Position numbers and translations under genes: made by a program
The notes under the pieces: model-generated
Told to the model about the DNA's origin: nothing
Database searches by the model: none
Seen by the model: only the letters and a program-made list of their open reading frames with translations
Part shown: one piece after another, positions 26,278 through 35,847 of the stretch
Numbering within the stretch: the first letter of the stretch is position 1
How the letters are laid out: every line of letters begins with the position of its first letter
Assembly (NCBI GenBank): GCA_040389065.1
Contig: JAZKAR010000016.1
Coordinates: 62,001-126,000 of the forward strand
Length of the DNA stretch: 64,000 bases
Origin: JAZKAR01 sp040389065
GTDB lineage: Bacteria > Pseudomonadota > Gammaproteobacteria > Burkholderiales > Casimicrobiaceae
Direction: 5' to 3'

Positions 26278-27254
26278 GATAATAGAACTTTTGTGCCTTC
26301 AAAATCGAAACGAAATCGAACTTCTTCTAAGCCACACGCACTCATTTTTTGCCTCAAACGAGTGCGATTTTCAGCGTAGAACATTAAAAAACCTCCTCCT
26401 CCAGCGCCAACGACTTTGCCGCTGATTGCACCATTTTTTAGAGCAATGTTATACCATTTATCGATAGAAGGATTTGTCATGCCTTGAGAACGTTGTTTTT
26501 TATATTCCCAATGTTCTTTCATCAGATTGCAGAATTCTTGCAGGTTATTAGTTTCTAAGGCTGCCTGGCTTTTATATCCTAATTCTTTAATATAATTAAG
26601 ATTGTTGATCATGTCGGGATCATTTTTTTTTGAGCGGGTATATTGATCACGTAGTACATCACTAGCACTTCGTGAAAAACCAGTGAAAAAAAGAAGTAAA
26701 TTATCTTCTAAATCAAAAAGAGTAGAGGAGGCAATATTAAGTGGAGAAACAGTGACATGATCATTTTTATGAAAAGTCATGCACGATAGACCCCCATGGC
26801 TAGCAATATATTGATCTTGCTTTCCAATAGGTTCTTGTAGTTTATCAATTTCAATATAGCAAGCCAATTCTGCCAGCTCTTTGGGAGGGATTAATTTATG
26901 TTGATAGGCATAAAGACTTTTTAACAAGGCAGTAGTAAAGCTACCTGAAGAACCAAGGCCTGTGCCTGTTGGAATATCTGCAAGAGTTGTTATTTCTATG
27001 CGAGAGGTAGAAAGATGAGGAAGCAGTAGGCTTTCTCGAATAATAGGATGATTGATTTCGGATGCATGTTGCACATGCTCTAAAGAGGAGTATTTTAAAT
27101 AAATTCCTTGAGTAAAAGGGCGCATAGTCGTCACATACACATACTTATCAATGGCTGCTGCTACTAAAAAACCTTCATGCTCACGATAATATGAAGGCAT
27201 GTCGGTTCCGCCGCCACCTAGTGTAATTCTTAGAGGGCTACGAACAATAATCAT
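26274..27254 (-). CDS. hddA: GHMP kinase, D-glycero-D-manno-heptose 7-phosphate kinase-like (HddA)
   Basis: This 326-residue GHMP kinase has IVRSPLRITLGGGGTDMPS at the N-terminus, the ATP loop GTGLGSSGSFTT near residues 97-108 and GKVVGAGGGGFLMFY near the C-terminus. It is the first gene of the - strand heptose operon and overlaps HddC by 4 bases. The gene set HddA-HddC-GmhA-GmhB is enough to convert sedoheptulose-7-phosphate to GDP-D-glycero-alpha-D-manno-heptose. It is only distantly similar to the other kinase at 538, so the locus may make two different activated sugars. Confidence 0.84.
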   Translation of the reverse strand: MIIVRSPLRITLGGGGTDMPSYYREHEGFLVAAAIDKYVYVTTMRPFTQGIYLKYSSLEHVQHASEINHPIIRESLLLPHLSTSRIEITTLADIPTGTGLGSSGSFTTALLKSLYAYQHKLIPPKELAELACYIEIDKLQEPIGKQDQYIASHGGLSCMTFHKNDHVTVSPLNIASSTLFDLEDNLLLFFTGFSRSASDVLRDQYTRSKKNDPDMINNLNYIKELGYKSQAALETNNLQEFCNLMKEHWEYKKQRSQGMTNPSIDKWYNIALKNGAISGKVVGAGGGGFLMFYAENRTRLRQKMSACGLEEVRFRFDFEGTKVLLS

Positions 27255-27509
27255 GAACGGAATTTTTATAAAACGGTTGTAGGATTTTAAGTTTTTTATA
27301 GGCCTGATAAAAATTGACCCAACGTAATCTATTCAATAAAATATCCTTATAAAATTCGTTGATTTTAACTTGGCAAAAAATAAACTTATAAGGTGTTGCC
27401 AACTTGTTTTTTAAAAACATCATGTAGAACCTGTAGCAATGCCAGAGTTTTCTAAAAAATAAACGTAATTTTTTGTAATACTGTCATTTCTTTAAGAAAA
27501 AATTTTAAA

Positions 27510-28277
27510 TTACTTAAACGATAAAAATAAATTTTTTTTAATTTTTTTAATAAGCATAGGAAAGTGAAGTAAAGGAATAGAAAGTACACCTAAAAAAGCT
27601 TCTAAAACAATATTGTTAGACATTTTTGATTTTCCTATCGTTCTTTCAGTGAAAATAATAGGAATTTCTGCAATGTTAAATCCATATAGCAATGTGATGA
27701 ATTTCATTTCAATTTGGAAAGCATAGCCTTTGAATTTTATTTTTTCGAATGGTATTTGTTCAAGCACTTCTCTGCGAAAACACACATAACCTGCTGTGGG
27801 ATCCATAATACGCATTCTCGTAATAAACCTTATATAAACGCCTGCAAAATAGGATAGCAGCAGTCGCTGAATAGGCCAATTAACAATACTTATACCATTG
27901 ATGTAGCGCGAACCAATCGTTACATGCGTATTTTGATCTTGAGTTTGTTTATAAAGAAAAAATAAATCATCAGGGTTATGAGAAAAATCTGCATCAATCT
28001 GAAAAATAAAATCGTAACTTTGCTCAAGAGCAAATTTAAAGCCTAAGATATAAGCGGTTCCAAGCCCTAATTTTTTGGGTCTTTGCTTAAGAAAAATTCT
28101 TTGAGTAGATTGGTTATTAATAAGTGCTTGCACAATATCTGCTGTTCCATCAGGCGAATTATCATCAACAATTAAAATATCGTAATTTTCTTTATAAGCT
28201 AATATATTAGAAATTAATTTTTCTATATTATTTTTTTCATTGTACGTTGGAATAATAACAAGATTTTTTGAGGCCAT
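27510..28277 (-). CDS. Polyprenyl-phosphate mannosyltransferase-like GT2 (DPM1-like)
   Basis: This 255-residue protein has LVIIPTYNEKNNIEKLI at the start, IVDDNSPDGTADIV at residues 36-49 and the metal site QIDADFSHNPDDL near 93-105. These are classic for dolichol/polyprenol-phosphate hexose synthases. The C-terminus is hydrophobic and basic without clear helices. It is separated by 255 bases from the HddA gene and is the last glycan gene before dapC. It probably makes an undecaprenyl-phosphate sugar for one of the GT-C-like proteins in the locus. Confidence 0.83.
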   Translation of the reverse strand: MASKNLVIIPTYNEKNNIEKLISNILAYKENYDILIVDDNSPDGTADIVQALINNQSTQRIFLKQRPKKLGLGTAYILGFKFALEQSYDFIFQIDADFSHNPDDLFFLYKQTQDQNTHVTIGSRYINGISIVNWPIQRLLLSYFAGVYIRFITRMRIMDPTAGYVCFRREVLEQIPFEKIKFKGYAFQIEMKFITLLYGFNIAEIPIIFTERTIGKSKMSNNIVLEAFLGVLSIPLLHFPMLIKKIKKNLFLSFK

Positions 28278-28434
28278 CGTTTAAAATTATCTTTATTAAA
28301 AGTTTTTGATAGGGGGGTACTCTTTTTGCCGCATAAAATGTTCATTGATAAATAATGTTATGGCTTGCTCATGCAACAATATTTAGATATGCCCCACCTA
28401 TCTCTATGTGCCTTGTGCCATTTTGTTTGCTTTA

Positions 28435-29664
28435 TTAAAAATAGGCGCGTAAACGCTCTAAAGCTTCTCTTGTGGTGGCCGGTTGATCTACAAGCGCTAG
28501 ACGAACATAACCCTTGCCAGCAGTTTGTTCTTCAACATCGCGTGAAAGAAATTGCCCAGGTAATACAGCAACACGTTGCTCTGCCCAAACTCTTTGCGCC
28601 CAGCTTACATCATCTTTCTCAGGAACTGGTAGCCACAAATAAAAACCAGCATCAGGAACTGTGATAGGTACAACAGAGGCAAGTATTTCTATAGCGCTTT
28701 GAAATTTTTCTGTATATAAACGACGATTTTCTATAACATGCGCTTCGTCATTCCAGGCAGCTTCGCTAAGGGCGGAAACAAGAGGAGACATTGCAGAACC
28801 ATGATAGGTTCGATAATGCAGAAAACGTTTAATTAATTGGGCATTACCTGCAACATAGCCCGATCTTAACCCTGGTAAATTTGAGCGTTTAGAAAGACTG
28901 CCCATCACCAGTAAACGATCAAAGTCTGTTAGCCCAGCCTGATGAGCTGCTTCTAAAGCTCCTAAAGGAGCTGATTTGGAGTTGGTATAAATTTCTGAAT
29001 AGCATTCATCGCTTATGATGATAAAACCATAGCGCGAAGAAAGCTCAAAAAGACGCTGCCAATGTTCAAAAGGCAAAACGGCACCAGTTGGATTATCAGG
29101 ACTACAGACAAAAAGTAATTGAGTGCGTTGCCATGTCTCGGGAGATACGCTATCCCAATCAGGTAACCAAGATGTTGACGCATTACGTTTCAAGTAAATA
29201 GGTTCTGCGCCAGCTAAATAGGCCGCTCCTTCATAAATTTGGTAAAAAGGATTAGGCATGAGCACATAAGGAGCACCGTAAGGTCTTGCTGCATGAGGAT
29301 TAATCAAGGCTTGTGCAATAGAAAATAATGCTTCGCGGCTTCCTAGCACAGGTAATACTTGAGAGTTTGCATCTACCTTAATGTGATAGCGGCGGTTGAG
29401 CCAGTTTGCCAATGTTTCCCTAAGAGAAGCTGTTCCTTGAGTTTTAGGATAGCTAGATAAGCTGGAAAAATGATTTTGTAGAATTTCAGATAAAAATGTC
29501 GGTGTTTCATGTTTTGGCTCACCAATAGAAAGGTGAATGGGTTTAAGAGAACTGGGTTGAGTAACTGCGTTAAACAAAGCGTTTAAGCGCTCAAAAGGAT
29601 AAGGTTTAAGTTGTTGAAAGCGTGGATTAGTTTTCCAGAAAGGATTAATTTCAGCGTTTGACAT
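28435..29664 (-). CDS. dapC: Succinyldiaminopimelate transaminase (DapC)
   Basis: This 409-residue class I/II aminotransferase carries the PLP-binding Lys259 in GSLSKRSNLPGLRSG. Asn191 is in DNPTG, Asp219 and Tyr222 lie in the cofactor pocket, and two Arg sit near the C-terminus (GYVRLALV region). The pattern matches betaproteobacterial DapC. It makes N-succinyl-L,L-diaminopimelate for lysine and peptidoglycan synthesis. It marks the right border of the polysaccharide locus and the start of core chromosome. No other dap gene is in the window. Confidence 0.85.
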   Translation of the reverse strand: MSNAEINPFWKTNPRFQQLKPYPFERLNALFNAVTQPSSLKPIHLSIGEPKHETPTFLSEILQNHFSSLSSYPKTQGTASLRETLANWLNRRYHIKVDANSQVLPVLGSREALFSIAQALINPHAARPYGAPYVLMPNPFYQIYEGAAYLAGAEPIYLKRNASTSWLPDWDSVSPETWQRTQLLFVCSPDNPTGAVLPFEHWQRLFELSSRYGFIIISDECYSEIYTNSKSAPLGALEAAHQAGLTDFDRLLVMGSLSKRSNLPGLRSGYVAGNAQLIKRFLHYRTYHGSAMSPLVSALSEAAWNDEAHVIENRRLYTEKFQSAIEILASVVPITVPDAGFYLWLPVPEKDDVSWAQRVWAEQRVAVLPGQFLSRDVEEQTAGKGYVRLALVDQPATTREALERLRAYF

Positions 29665-29964
29665 ACTTTAGCTTTCTTTGCAAGAGTGGCATCGTGTATT
29701 ATAGCGTTTAGGGGTATGAAGTAAGCTACCCATCAAAGGGTAACAGAGCAAAACAATGGTCGCATGGGCGATAGTTTATACGTCTGCTGCCATCCGGTAT
29801 CAAGAAAGATGATGAGTGTAAAAGCCAATGTTTACTAGCGTAAATAAAAAATTTAAACACTGCTTAATTTTGATTGGTTATTAGGTGTGCGTATTAATAT
29901 AGTAGACAAGCTCTTAAAGCTATAGTGAAATAAAAATCGGGTATATGCCCATAAGGATAATTTT
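29665..29964 (+). promoter_or_regulatory. Divergent intergenic region with a possible promoter for the dynamin gene
   Basis: These 300 bases lie between two divergent genes and should hold both promoters. A candidate for the + strand is TTGATT (29870-29875), a 16-base spacer and TATTAA (29892-29897), each matching the sigma-70 consensus in four of six positions. An AAGGA ribosome site precedes the ATG at 29965. A small hairpin, TACCC/GGGTA, lies near 29739-29754. None of this is verified. Confidence 0.3.
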
Positions 29965-32559
29965 ATGCTGAACTTGATTCACTCTGTACAGTCTGATGTG
30001 ATCAATATTCTTCAAAATCATGAAACTTTTTTACATGAGCTAAGAGTTTCTCCAGAATTACTGGCTAAACAAGGGCGGGTTAATTCAGAGACAGTTGATA
30101 ACTGGTTAAGTATTCTAGATAACGAGCGTCAAAAGGCGCAGCGTCTTGAAGTCGTGGTAGCGATTGTAGGCACGATGAAGTCAGGTAAATCTACCACGAT
30201 TAATGCCATTGTCGGCGCCCCCGTATTACCAAGCCGAAATACGGCAATGACAACATTTCCTACCTTAATTCGCCATGTTGCAGGCCAATTTGAGCCAACA
30301 CTTGTGTTAAAGAAAACAACTTCGCTAAATGAGTTAGTAGCCGAAGTACAAGAGCGCGTGCGCCGCTTACCGCAAGGAGTATGGTCAGATATTCCTGCGC
30401 AATTAATTTTGCAATTACGGCAAGGCAAAGTATCTTTTCGGCAGGAAAATACTGGTTTAGAAGCGGTATATCATACGTTGTTCCAGCTTAATGATGTGTT
30501 GCGGTTGGCACGCGCTTTAGACATATCCCTTGAGGATGTTATTATTGCGCACCGTAATCTGAATGATTTACCTACCATACAAGTTGCTTTTACACATTTA
30601 GATAGTGAACAACAAACCGATTGGGGAAATATTGCATTATTAGATACGCCTGGCCCTAATGAAGCAGGGCAAGGCACTGGGTTAAGAGCTGTTATTCAAG
30701 AGCAGCTTGCACGGTGTTCTGCAGTGATACAAGTGATGGATTATGTACAGTTAAGTTCAGAGGCTGAAGCTGAGGTGCGGGGCTTAATTGGCCAAGTTGC
30801 AGATCGCTTAGGTAACCGTTTACATATTATAGTAAATAAGTTTGATCAAAAACGTTCTGATGGAATGAATGAGGCAGAAGTTAAATCACATGTTGCCGAC
30901 AAACTTTCAGCGTTAGGTATTACGCCAGAGCGTGTTTACCCAACATCGTCTATCCATGCACTACTGGCAAATCAAGCGCGTCGTTGCCGGCAGCAACCTA
31001 AGCCACTGCCTCCTTTGGGGCAAGAAGAATGGGTTGCCGATTTTGCTACGATGGTGATGGGAAGTGCTTGGGATTCTGAAGAAGATCATGAGGAGTGGGA
31101 TGAGTTTTCGCATGATTTTCAGCGTTTAGAGCGAAAAATAAATGGGTTATGGAAAAAAAGTTTATTCCCTCCATTTTTGCGAGGCGTACTAGAAAGTGCA
31201 GTACGTGAGTCAACGTTTATTAGTCTAACATCAGCATTAGATACGGTATTGCATCAATGCGCACCTTTGCATGAAGTGTTTCAGCTGCAATCAGAAGCAT
31301 TGCAGCAAGGCTTAAGTTCTTTGCAAAATGTAACGAGTGAACTAGAGGGATGCTTAGCAGCCTTAGAGGATGGTCATAAAAACTCTCAGCGCTATGTGCA
31401 ACAGCAATGCCAGTTATTAAGTGAACGTTTAACCAATCTTTTTGCTCAGGCAAATCGACGTGTTGAGGCAACCTTAGACCGTTATCTTATTGATGGTAAA
31501 TTGCCTGAAGCAATTAGGGGGCGTGCTGAAGCTGAGCAGTTGCGCTTAGCGAATGAGAATCCAGGATTTTTCTTAAGATTATTTGGTCGGCTAGGTTTAT
31601 TTAATGGAGCGCAATCGTTTGCCGGAAGCGATGAAGCTAGAACGTTACCTATAAAGGATTTTGATCCGCAAAGCCCATGTGTAACCTTTGACCAAGAAAA
31701 AGATGCGCAAATTTATACGCGTTATATTTTAGCAGGCGTTCGGGCGGTTATTTCTAGCCTTGAAGAAGAGTTACATACAGCCGCCGCTCAACAGGGCAGT
31801 GAATACGAAAATGCTATTCGTAAAACACTGCAAGGTATGGTAGATCAAATTGAAGTGAATTTGCAGGAATCATTTAGGCGCAGTGGGTTTACCTTAGATA
31901 TTCATCTTCCTCGTGTAGAAATGACGCATATTGAAATTGAAGAAGAGGATGCCGAGCAAACAAGTATACAGTTGCGCCGTGAACGTTATATTGAGTTGAT
32001 TAACGAAGAGAGTTGGCTTGTTGGGCCTATGAAGCGAATTTGGGGCATTATTTCAGGAAATTATGCGTTAGGTAAGCGAAAAGTTACTAAAGTGCGCCAG
32101 CGTTACGACGTTCATGTTGATACATTGATTAATCAAATAAAACAGCAACTTAATCAGCGTGAGTTCGAGTGGGGGTGGGAAATAGCTGCGTTTTTAAGAG
32201 ATGCGCTTCAGCCTAAAGTAGATCAGTTTTTTAACCAAGTAGAAAATTATATGCAAAAACTGATTGATGAAATTCAACATGGAATTCAACATCATCAGCA
32301 TGATGCTATGACGAAAAGCTACCAGTTAAGTCAATCAAACCATTTTTTGCAAGATGTGAAAAAAAATCAACAAAGAAGTCGAAATACCCAAACATTATTA
32401 AAGAGTATGCAAAACCGTTTTCGTAGTACCCTTATTGCTGATAAGGTTATAACTGATTGTGTGGAAGAGGTTACTCCGGTAAATGAAATTGAAAACGTTG
32501 TGTATAGACTCGGTGATAAGCCAGTGTCATCTTCGCGATCTGTAAATGCTGCGAACTGA
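29965..32559 (+). CDS. crfC: Bacterial dynamin-like GTPase, CrfC/YjdA-like
   Basis: This 864-residue dynamin-family GTPase has the P-loop GTMKSGKST at residues 69-77, the switch segment LLDTPGPNEAGQ (D227) and the base-recognition motif NKFD at 291-294. The GTPase domain matches E. coli CrfC very closely, including TTINAIVG and TLIRH. In E. coli, CrfC helps keep sister replication-fork clamps together. The remaining residues are predicted helical stalk, and no transmembrane helix is obvious. It is about 120 residues longer than the E. coli protein. The N-terminal sequence shows no QLALPW-type clamp-binding motif, so the clamp link may not hold here. It stands alone, divergent from dapC. Confidence 0.83.
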   Translation: MLNLIHSVQSDVINILQNHETFLHELRVSPELLAKQGRVNSETVDNWLSILDNERQKAQRLEVVVAIVGTMKSGKSTTINAIVGAPVLPSRNTAMTTFPTLIRHVAGQFEPTLVLKKTTSLNELVAEVQERVRRLPQGVWSDIPAQLILQLRQGKVSFRQENTGLEAVYHTLFQLNDVLRLARALDISLEDVIIAHRNLNDLPTIQVAFTHLDSEQQTDWGNIALLDTPGPNEAGQGTGLRAVIQEQLARCSAVIQVMDYVQLSSEAEAEVRGLIGQVADRLGNRLHIIVNKFDQKRSDGMNEAEVKSHVADKLSALGITPERVYPTSSIHALLANQARRCRQQPKPLPPLGQEEWVADFATMVMGSAWDSEEDHEEWDEFSHDFQRLERKINGLWKKSLFPPFLRGVLESAVRESTFISLTSALDTVLHQCAPLHEVFQLQSEALQQGLSSLQNVTSELEGCLAALEDGHKNSQRYVQQQCQLLSERLTNLFAQANRRVEATLDRYLIDGKLPEAIRGRAEAEQLRLANENPGFFLRLFGRLGLFNGAQSFAGSDEARTLPIKDFDPQSPCVTFDQEKDAQIYTRYILAGVRAVISSLEEELHTAAAQQGSEYENAIRKTLQGMVDQIEVNLQESFRRSGFTLDIHLPRVEMTHIEIEEEDAEQTSIQLRRERYIELINEESWLVGPMKRIWGIISGNYALGKRKVTKVRQRYDVHVDTLINQIKQQLNQREFEWGWEIAAFLRDALQPKVDQFFNQVENYMQKLIDEIQHGIQHHQHDAMTKSYQLSQSNHFLQDVKKNQQRSRNTQTLLKSMQNRFRSTLIADKVITDCVEEVTPVNEIENVVYRLGDKPVSSSRSVNAAN

Positions 32560-32653
32560 AAATGGAAAAATATAATTTTTTATATGTAGTATCAAAGATC
32601 TGAGTTAATAATGAATTTTAATTTTATAATTAAACTCCAAAAGATTTTTTGAT

Positions 32654-34624
32654 ATGAGCTTATTTAAGCTACATTTAAATTTTAGCAATGCATTTTTTAA
32701 AAATATACTTTTATTTCTACTTTTATTTTTTTCTGTAATACAACCATTTAATCAGGTAGTGGCAGATCATCATGACCTAGGCTGCCAAGCTGCCTATGCC
32801 TATTGGACAAAATATCATTACCTGTATGGATCAGATATAGCCCCAAATGTTGGGCCATTAGGTTTTATTAATTATCCTCAACTATATACAGGGTTTCTCG
32901 ATGTAGAGAAATTAGTTATTTCATTCAGTCTAATGGCTTTACTGGCAGTTTTAGTAATGGTTATAGCCAAACGGTTGCCTAATAAAACTACCTGCTGGAT
33001 ATTTTTAATTAATATTATAGTGTGTTGTGCTTCATATACTTCATTTGGGGGGCTAGCCAATGCAGATGTGGCATTATATGTGTTAACGCTACTTACAGCT
33101 TATATATTATATTTATATCCTAATTATTATGTAAATATTGGTTTAATTCCTATTTTAGCTTTTCTTTCTTTAGCTAAAGGAACGTTACTATTTATTGCGC
33201 TTACTATTATTAGTGTAATAACGATACATTATTTTATTCATAGAAAGCGATTGCTTGCTTTTTGTACACCCCTAGTCTTTAGCTTAAGTTTTATTATTAT
33301 CTGGGTAGCTTGTGGGCAGACATTCGGTAATTTAATAGATTTTTGGCAAGGGAGCATAGCCTTTTCCAAAGGCTATGCAGAAAATATGGCGAAATACGAA
33401 CCTATTTCTATAAGAGTAATAGGTATATTTACGGTGTTATGCGCTTTATCAACAATTGTTATTAAAAATTTTTATCATGTAAAAAATTTATCCTCAGGCT
33501 TTTTTTTATCTAGGATAGGTCTGGTTGCCATTGAAGGAATTATTGTATTTATTATTTGGAAGCATGGATTCGTTCGTGCTGATGGGCATATGCTAACCTT
33601 CCTACGGTTTTTCGCTTGTGCCTATCCTCTTTTGTTTTGGTTGCAGCCAATATTTCCAATGGTATCAAATGCTAACTATAGTGTATTTAAAAACTATACA
33701 TTTATGATTATTACAATATTAAGCTGTGGGTTATGGGGGTTACCTTATACACCTCGACTTGTTATAAATTTTAAATTATTAATGGATATAAAAAATTATA
33801 ATTTACTATTAGAAGAAAAATTGCATCAATCGATTAGTGAAATGCAAATGCCACAAATTCAGAAAATTGTAGGCGATAAACCAATAGGGCATTTTGGATT
33901 TAAACCTTCACGCATGTTATATAATCATTTTAAATACAAACCTATGCCTGCTACGCTTTCCTATGTAGGGTGGAATCAATCGAATATGAAAAAAGATGCT
34001 GATTTTTTTCGACGTGATATTTCCGCCCCCTTGTATTTACTTTATACATTACATACATTTGGTAAGGGCCTTTCTGCACAAGATGATGCATTGGCTCAGC
34101 TTGAAATTTTTCAGCGTTATGACCCAGTGTTGGAAAATAGTAATAGTCTTTTACTGAAAAGAAGATCGTTTTCTCCTGCAATCTCACAAGAGACATATAT
34201 TGGTTCTGAAGCAATTTATTCCATAAATGAATGGAACGAAATTCCTGCATATGAAATGATTCCACTTCGTATGAAAGTTACCTTATTAAATGGATTTATT
34301 TCAAGAATGCTAATGATATTTTATAAGCCGTCAGGGTACGATATTGAATATGTACTTTCTAATGGTACTATTAAAAGGCACTCATTTAGGCCCCATATGG
34401 CAGAAGAGGGATTTTTGATTGCTCCACTGATTACCAATAATAAAGAATTTATGGCGGCACTTTCTTATTCAGAGTATAAAAAATACCTTGATAATAATAG
34501 TAATATTTTAAATCGAATGGTTAAGTTTAGAATTATCTGCAGCCATTTATCTTTTGCATGTACACAGAAAATGAAAGTTTCTTTTGAGAAGGTAAATGGT
34601 TTGGAGCTTGGGCGCATTCATTAA
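32654..34624 (+). CDS. Large polytopic membrane protein, GT-C-like, function unknown
   Basis: This 656-residue protein has a leading helix (residues 15-33), about ten more hydrophobic segments up to about 375, and a soluble C-terminal domain of about 270 residues. Acidic residues after the first helix (VVADHHDLG, 36-43) are placed as in GT-C glycosyltransferases, and the C-terminal domain would be periplasmic. No named family is recognised. The gene is more AT-rich than its neighbours and lies between the CrfC-like gene and outer-membrane-protein genes. It may therefore be an isolated glycan-modification gene, possibly acquired. Confidence 0.55.
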   Translation: MSLFKLHLNFSNAFFKNILLFLLLFFSVIQPFNQVVADHHDLGCQAAYAYWTKYHYLYGSDIAPNVGPLGFINYPQLYTGFLDVEKLVISFSLMALLAVLVMVIAKRLPNKTTCWIFLINIIVCCASYTSFGGLANADVALYVLTLLTAYILYLYPNYYVNIGLIPILAFLSLAKGTLLFIALTIISVITIHYFIHRKRLLAFCTPLVFSLSFIIIWVACGQTFGNLIDFWQGSIAFSKGYAENMAKYEPISIRVIGIFTVLCALSTIVIKNFYHVKNLSSGFFLSRIGLVAIEGIIVFIIWKHGFVRADGHMLTFLRFFACAYPLLFWLQPIFPMVSNANYSVFKNYTFMIITILSCGLWGLPYTPRLVINFKLLMDIKNYNLLLEEKLHQSISEMQMPQIQKIVGDKPIGHFGFKPSRMLYNHFKYKPMPATLSYVGWNQSNMKKDADFFRRDISAPLYLLYTLHTFGKGLSAQDDALAQLEIFQRYDPVLENSNSLLLKRRSFSPAISQETYIGSEAIYSINEWNEIPAYEMIPLRMKVTLLNGFISRMLMIFYKPSGYDIEYVLSNGTIKRHSFRPHMAEEGFLIAPLITNNKEFMAALSYSEYKKYLDNNSNILNRMVKFRIICSHLSFACTQKMKVSFEKVNGLELGRIH

Positions 34625-34680
34625 CATTTTCTTGATTAGGCTTAATTTATTCACGCCTACCATGAGGAGAAAGTGTTATA

Positions 34681-34920
34681 TCAATTCTTATTAGAATTTA
34701 GGCAGTTGCGTTCTATCAGCGCATTGGCAAAACTTATTGTCATAACTTTTATGCTGCCTGCGTCACCATACCAAACTTGAGTGTAATGTTTAATACGATT
34801 AGCCATGAAATGTTTTTCGGGGTCAATTTTCCCTAAACATTCCCATCTGTAGGCATAAGATCATATATCTAAGCTATTTTTACGTGCTTCTAGATATTGA
34901 GGTTTTCGCAATAGAGTTTT
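34681..34920 (-). pseudogene. Possible gene remnant with internal stop
   Basis: Read on the - strand from just after the stop of the next gene, one frame gives KPQYLEARKNSLDI, a TGA, then SYAYRWECLGKIDPEKHF and about 40 more residues to a TGA at 34681. The composition looks protein-like, but there is no ribosome site and no recognised family. It could be the tail of a decayed gene or chance coding-like sequence. A 41-codon ORF starting inside it (MANRIKHYTQVWYG...) is a weak alternative. Confidence 0.25.
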
Positions 34921-35763
34921 TTACCATGTATAACCTATGCCCGCGCCAACTACAGGTAAAATTTTGTAGTGCCTGATCGTGTCTTGCATAATTTTTTCTT
35001 CTTGTTGGCGATTAGGTTCAAATGTTGGATCATTCCTAACAGAAGGAGGCGCATTTTTCACCGATAGGGTAACAGTGGGAGCTTTTGAAACTGCTAAACC
35101 GACATCTGCATGAAATTTAAAGCCTGAGCGTTTATCAAGTTCATCGTGTCCGTATCCAATACCTATATAAGGCATTGCTGCACTTGGTTTTGCTTCAAAA
35201 GAAGCTCTACCTCCGGTAAGAAGATATTTTGTGCCGTTAAAATTAACTAAGCTGCCGATTGCTGTTTCGCCTGTTAATTTGCTTTGGTTAAGCATCAACC
35301 CAGTGGTAAGCCTTATTGGGCTATCAGTAGGAAAAAAATCAGCGTATAGCCCTTCAGAGATCATGCGAAGTTTGCCGTCGAAAGGGGTATTGGCTTTTGT
35401 GTAGTCATAATAAAATTCAAATAAGTTCAATTCTGCTCTGATCACCCAGCTTGGATTTACGCGCATTCCTGTACCAATACCGATACCTTTTGAGTTGCTA
35501 GCTTGAGCATAGGCATATAAAGGAAAATATTCTTTATCAGTAAAAAGCTTAGCATCAGGCTGCCTGGGCGGTATATAAGCACGCTCAGCTTCTTTATCTT
35601 TGCGAATAATTTCTTTAGCCTCTTCACGAAGCTGTTCTTCAGAAGGCTCATAATGAGGGTCTGACACAATGGTAGGGTATTGAGATGCTAAAGAGGAAGA
35701 GCGGCAGGCTGGTGTAGCAAATAAGCAAAATAAAGTGAGCAGATATTTGTATTGCTTTTTCAT
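34921..35763 (-). CDS. Outer-membrane beta-barrel protein (paralogue 1)
   Basis: The open frame runs upstream to 35931 through the palindromic repeat, but the real start is the ATG at 35763, preceded by GGAGAG. The product has 280 residues with an N-terminal signal (KKQYKYLLTLFCLFATPAC). Cys20 gives a non-canonical lipobox, so lipoprotein status is unsure. From about residue 80 the protein has alternating beta strands (GIGIGTGMRVNPSWVIRAEL...) and ends in GAGIGYTW with a C-terminal aromatic, typical of outer-membrane barrels. It shares barrel segments with the gene at 36040, such as MRVNPSWV against LKVNPSWV. The ligand or role is unknown. Confidence 0.72.
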   Translation of the reverse strand: MKKQYKYLLTLFCLFATPACRSSSLASQYPTIVSDPHYEPSEEQLREEAKEIIRKDKEAERAYIPPRQPDAKLFTDKEYFPLYAYAQASNSKGIGIGTGMRVNPSWVIRAELNLFEFYYDYTKANTPFDGKLRMISEGLYADFFPTDSPIRLTTGLMLNQSKLTGETAIGSLVNFNGTKYLLTGGRASFEAKPSAAMPYIGIGYGHDELDKRSGFKFHADVGLAVSKAPTVTLSVKNAPPSVRNDPTFEPNRQQEEKIMQDTIRHYKILPVVGAGIGYTW

Positions 35764-35847
35764 AATATGCTTCTCTCCAAATAACGGTATACCTCCTGAA
35801 TACTTTTCACAGAGCAACTTGTTAGTAAGGAGGGAGTAAGAGATAAA

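Noticed and set aside
27238..27423. 61-codon ORF on the - strand before the second HddA gene
   Set aside because: It overlaps the HddA start, has a weak ribosome site and no recognisable family. The gap 27255-27509 more probably holds the operon promoter.
28365..28664. 99-codon + strand ORF over the dapC 3' end
   Set aside because: Antisense shadow of dapC with no independent support.
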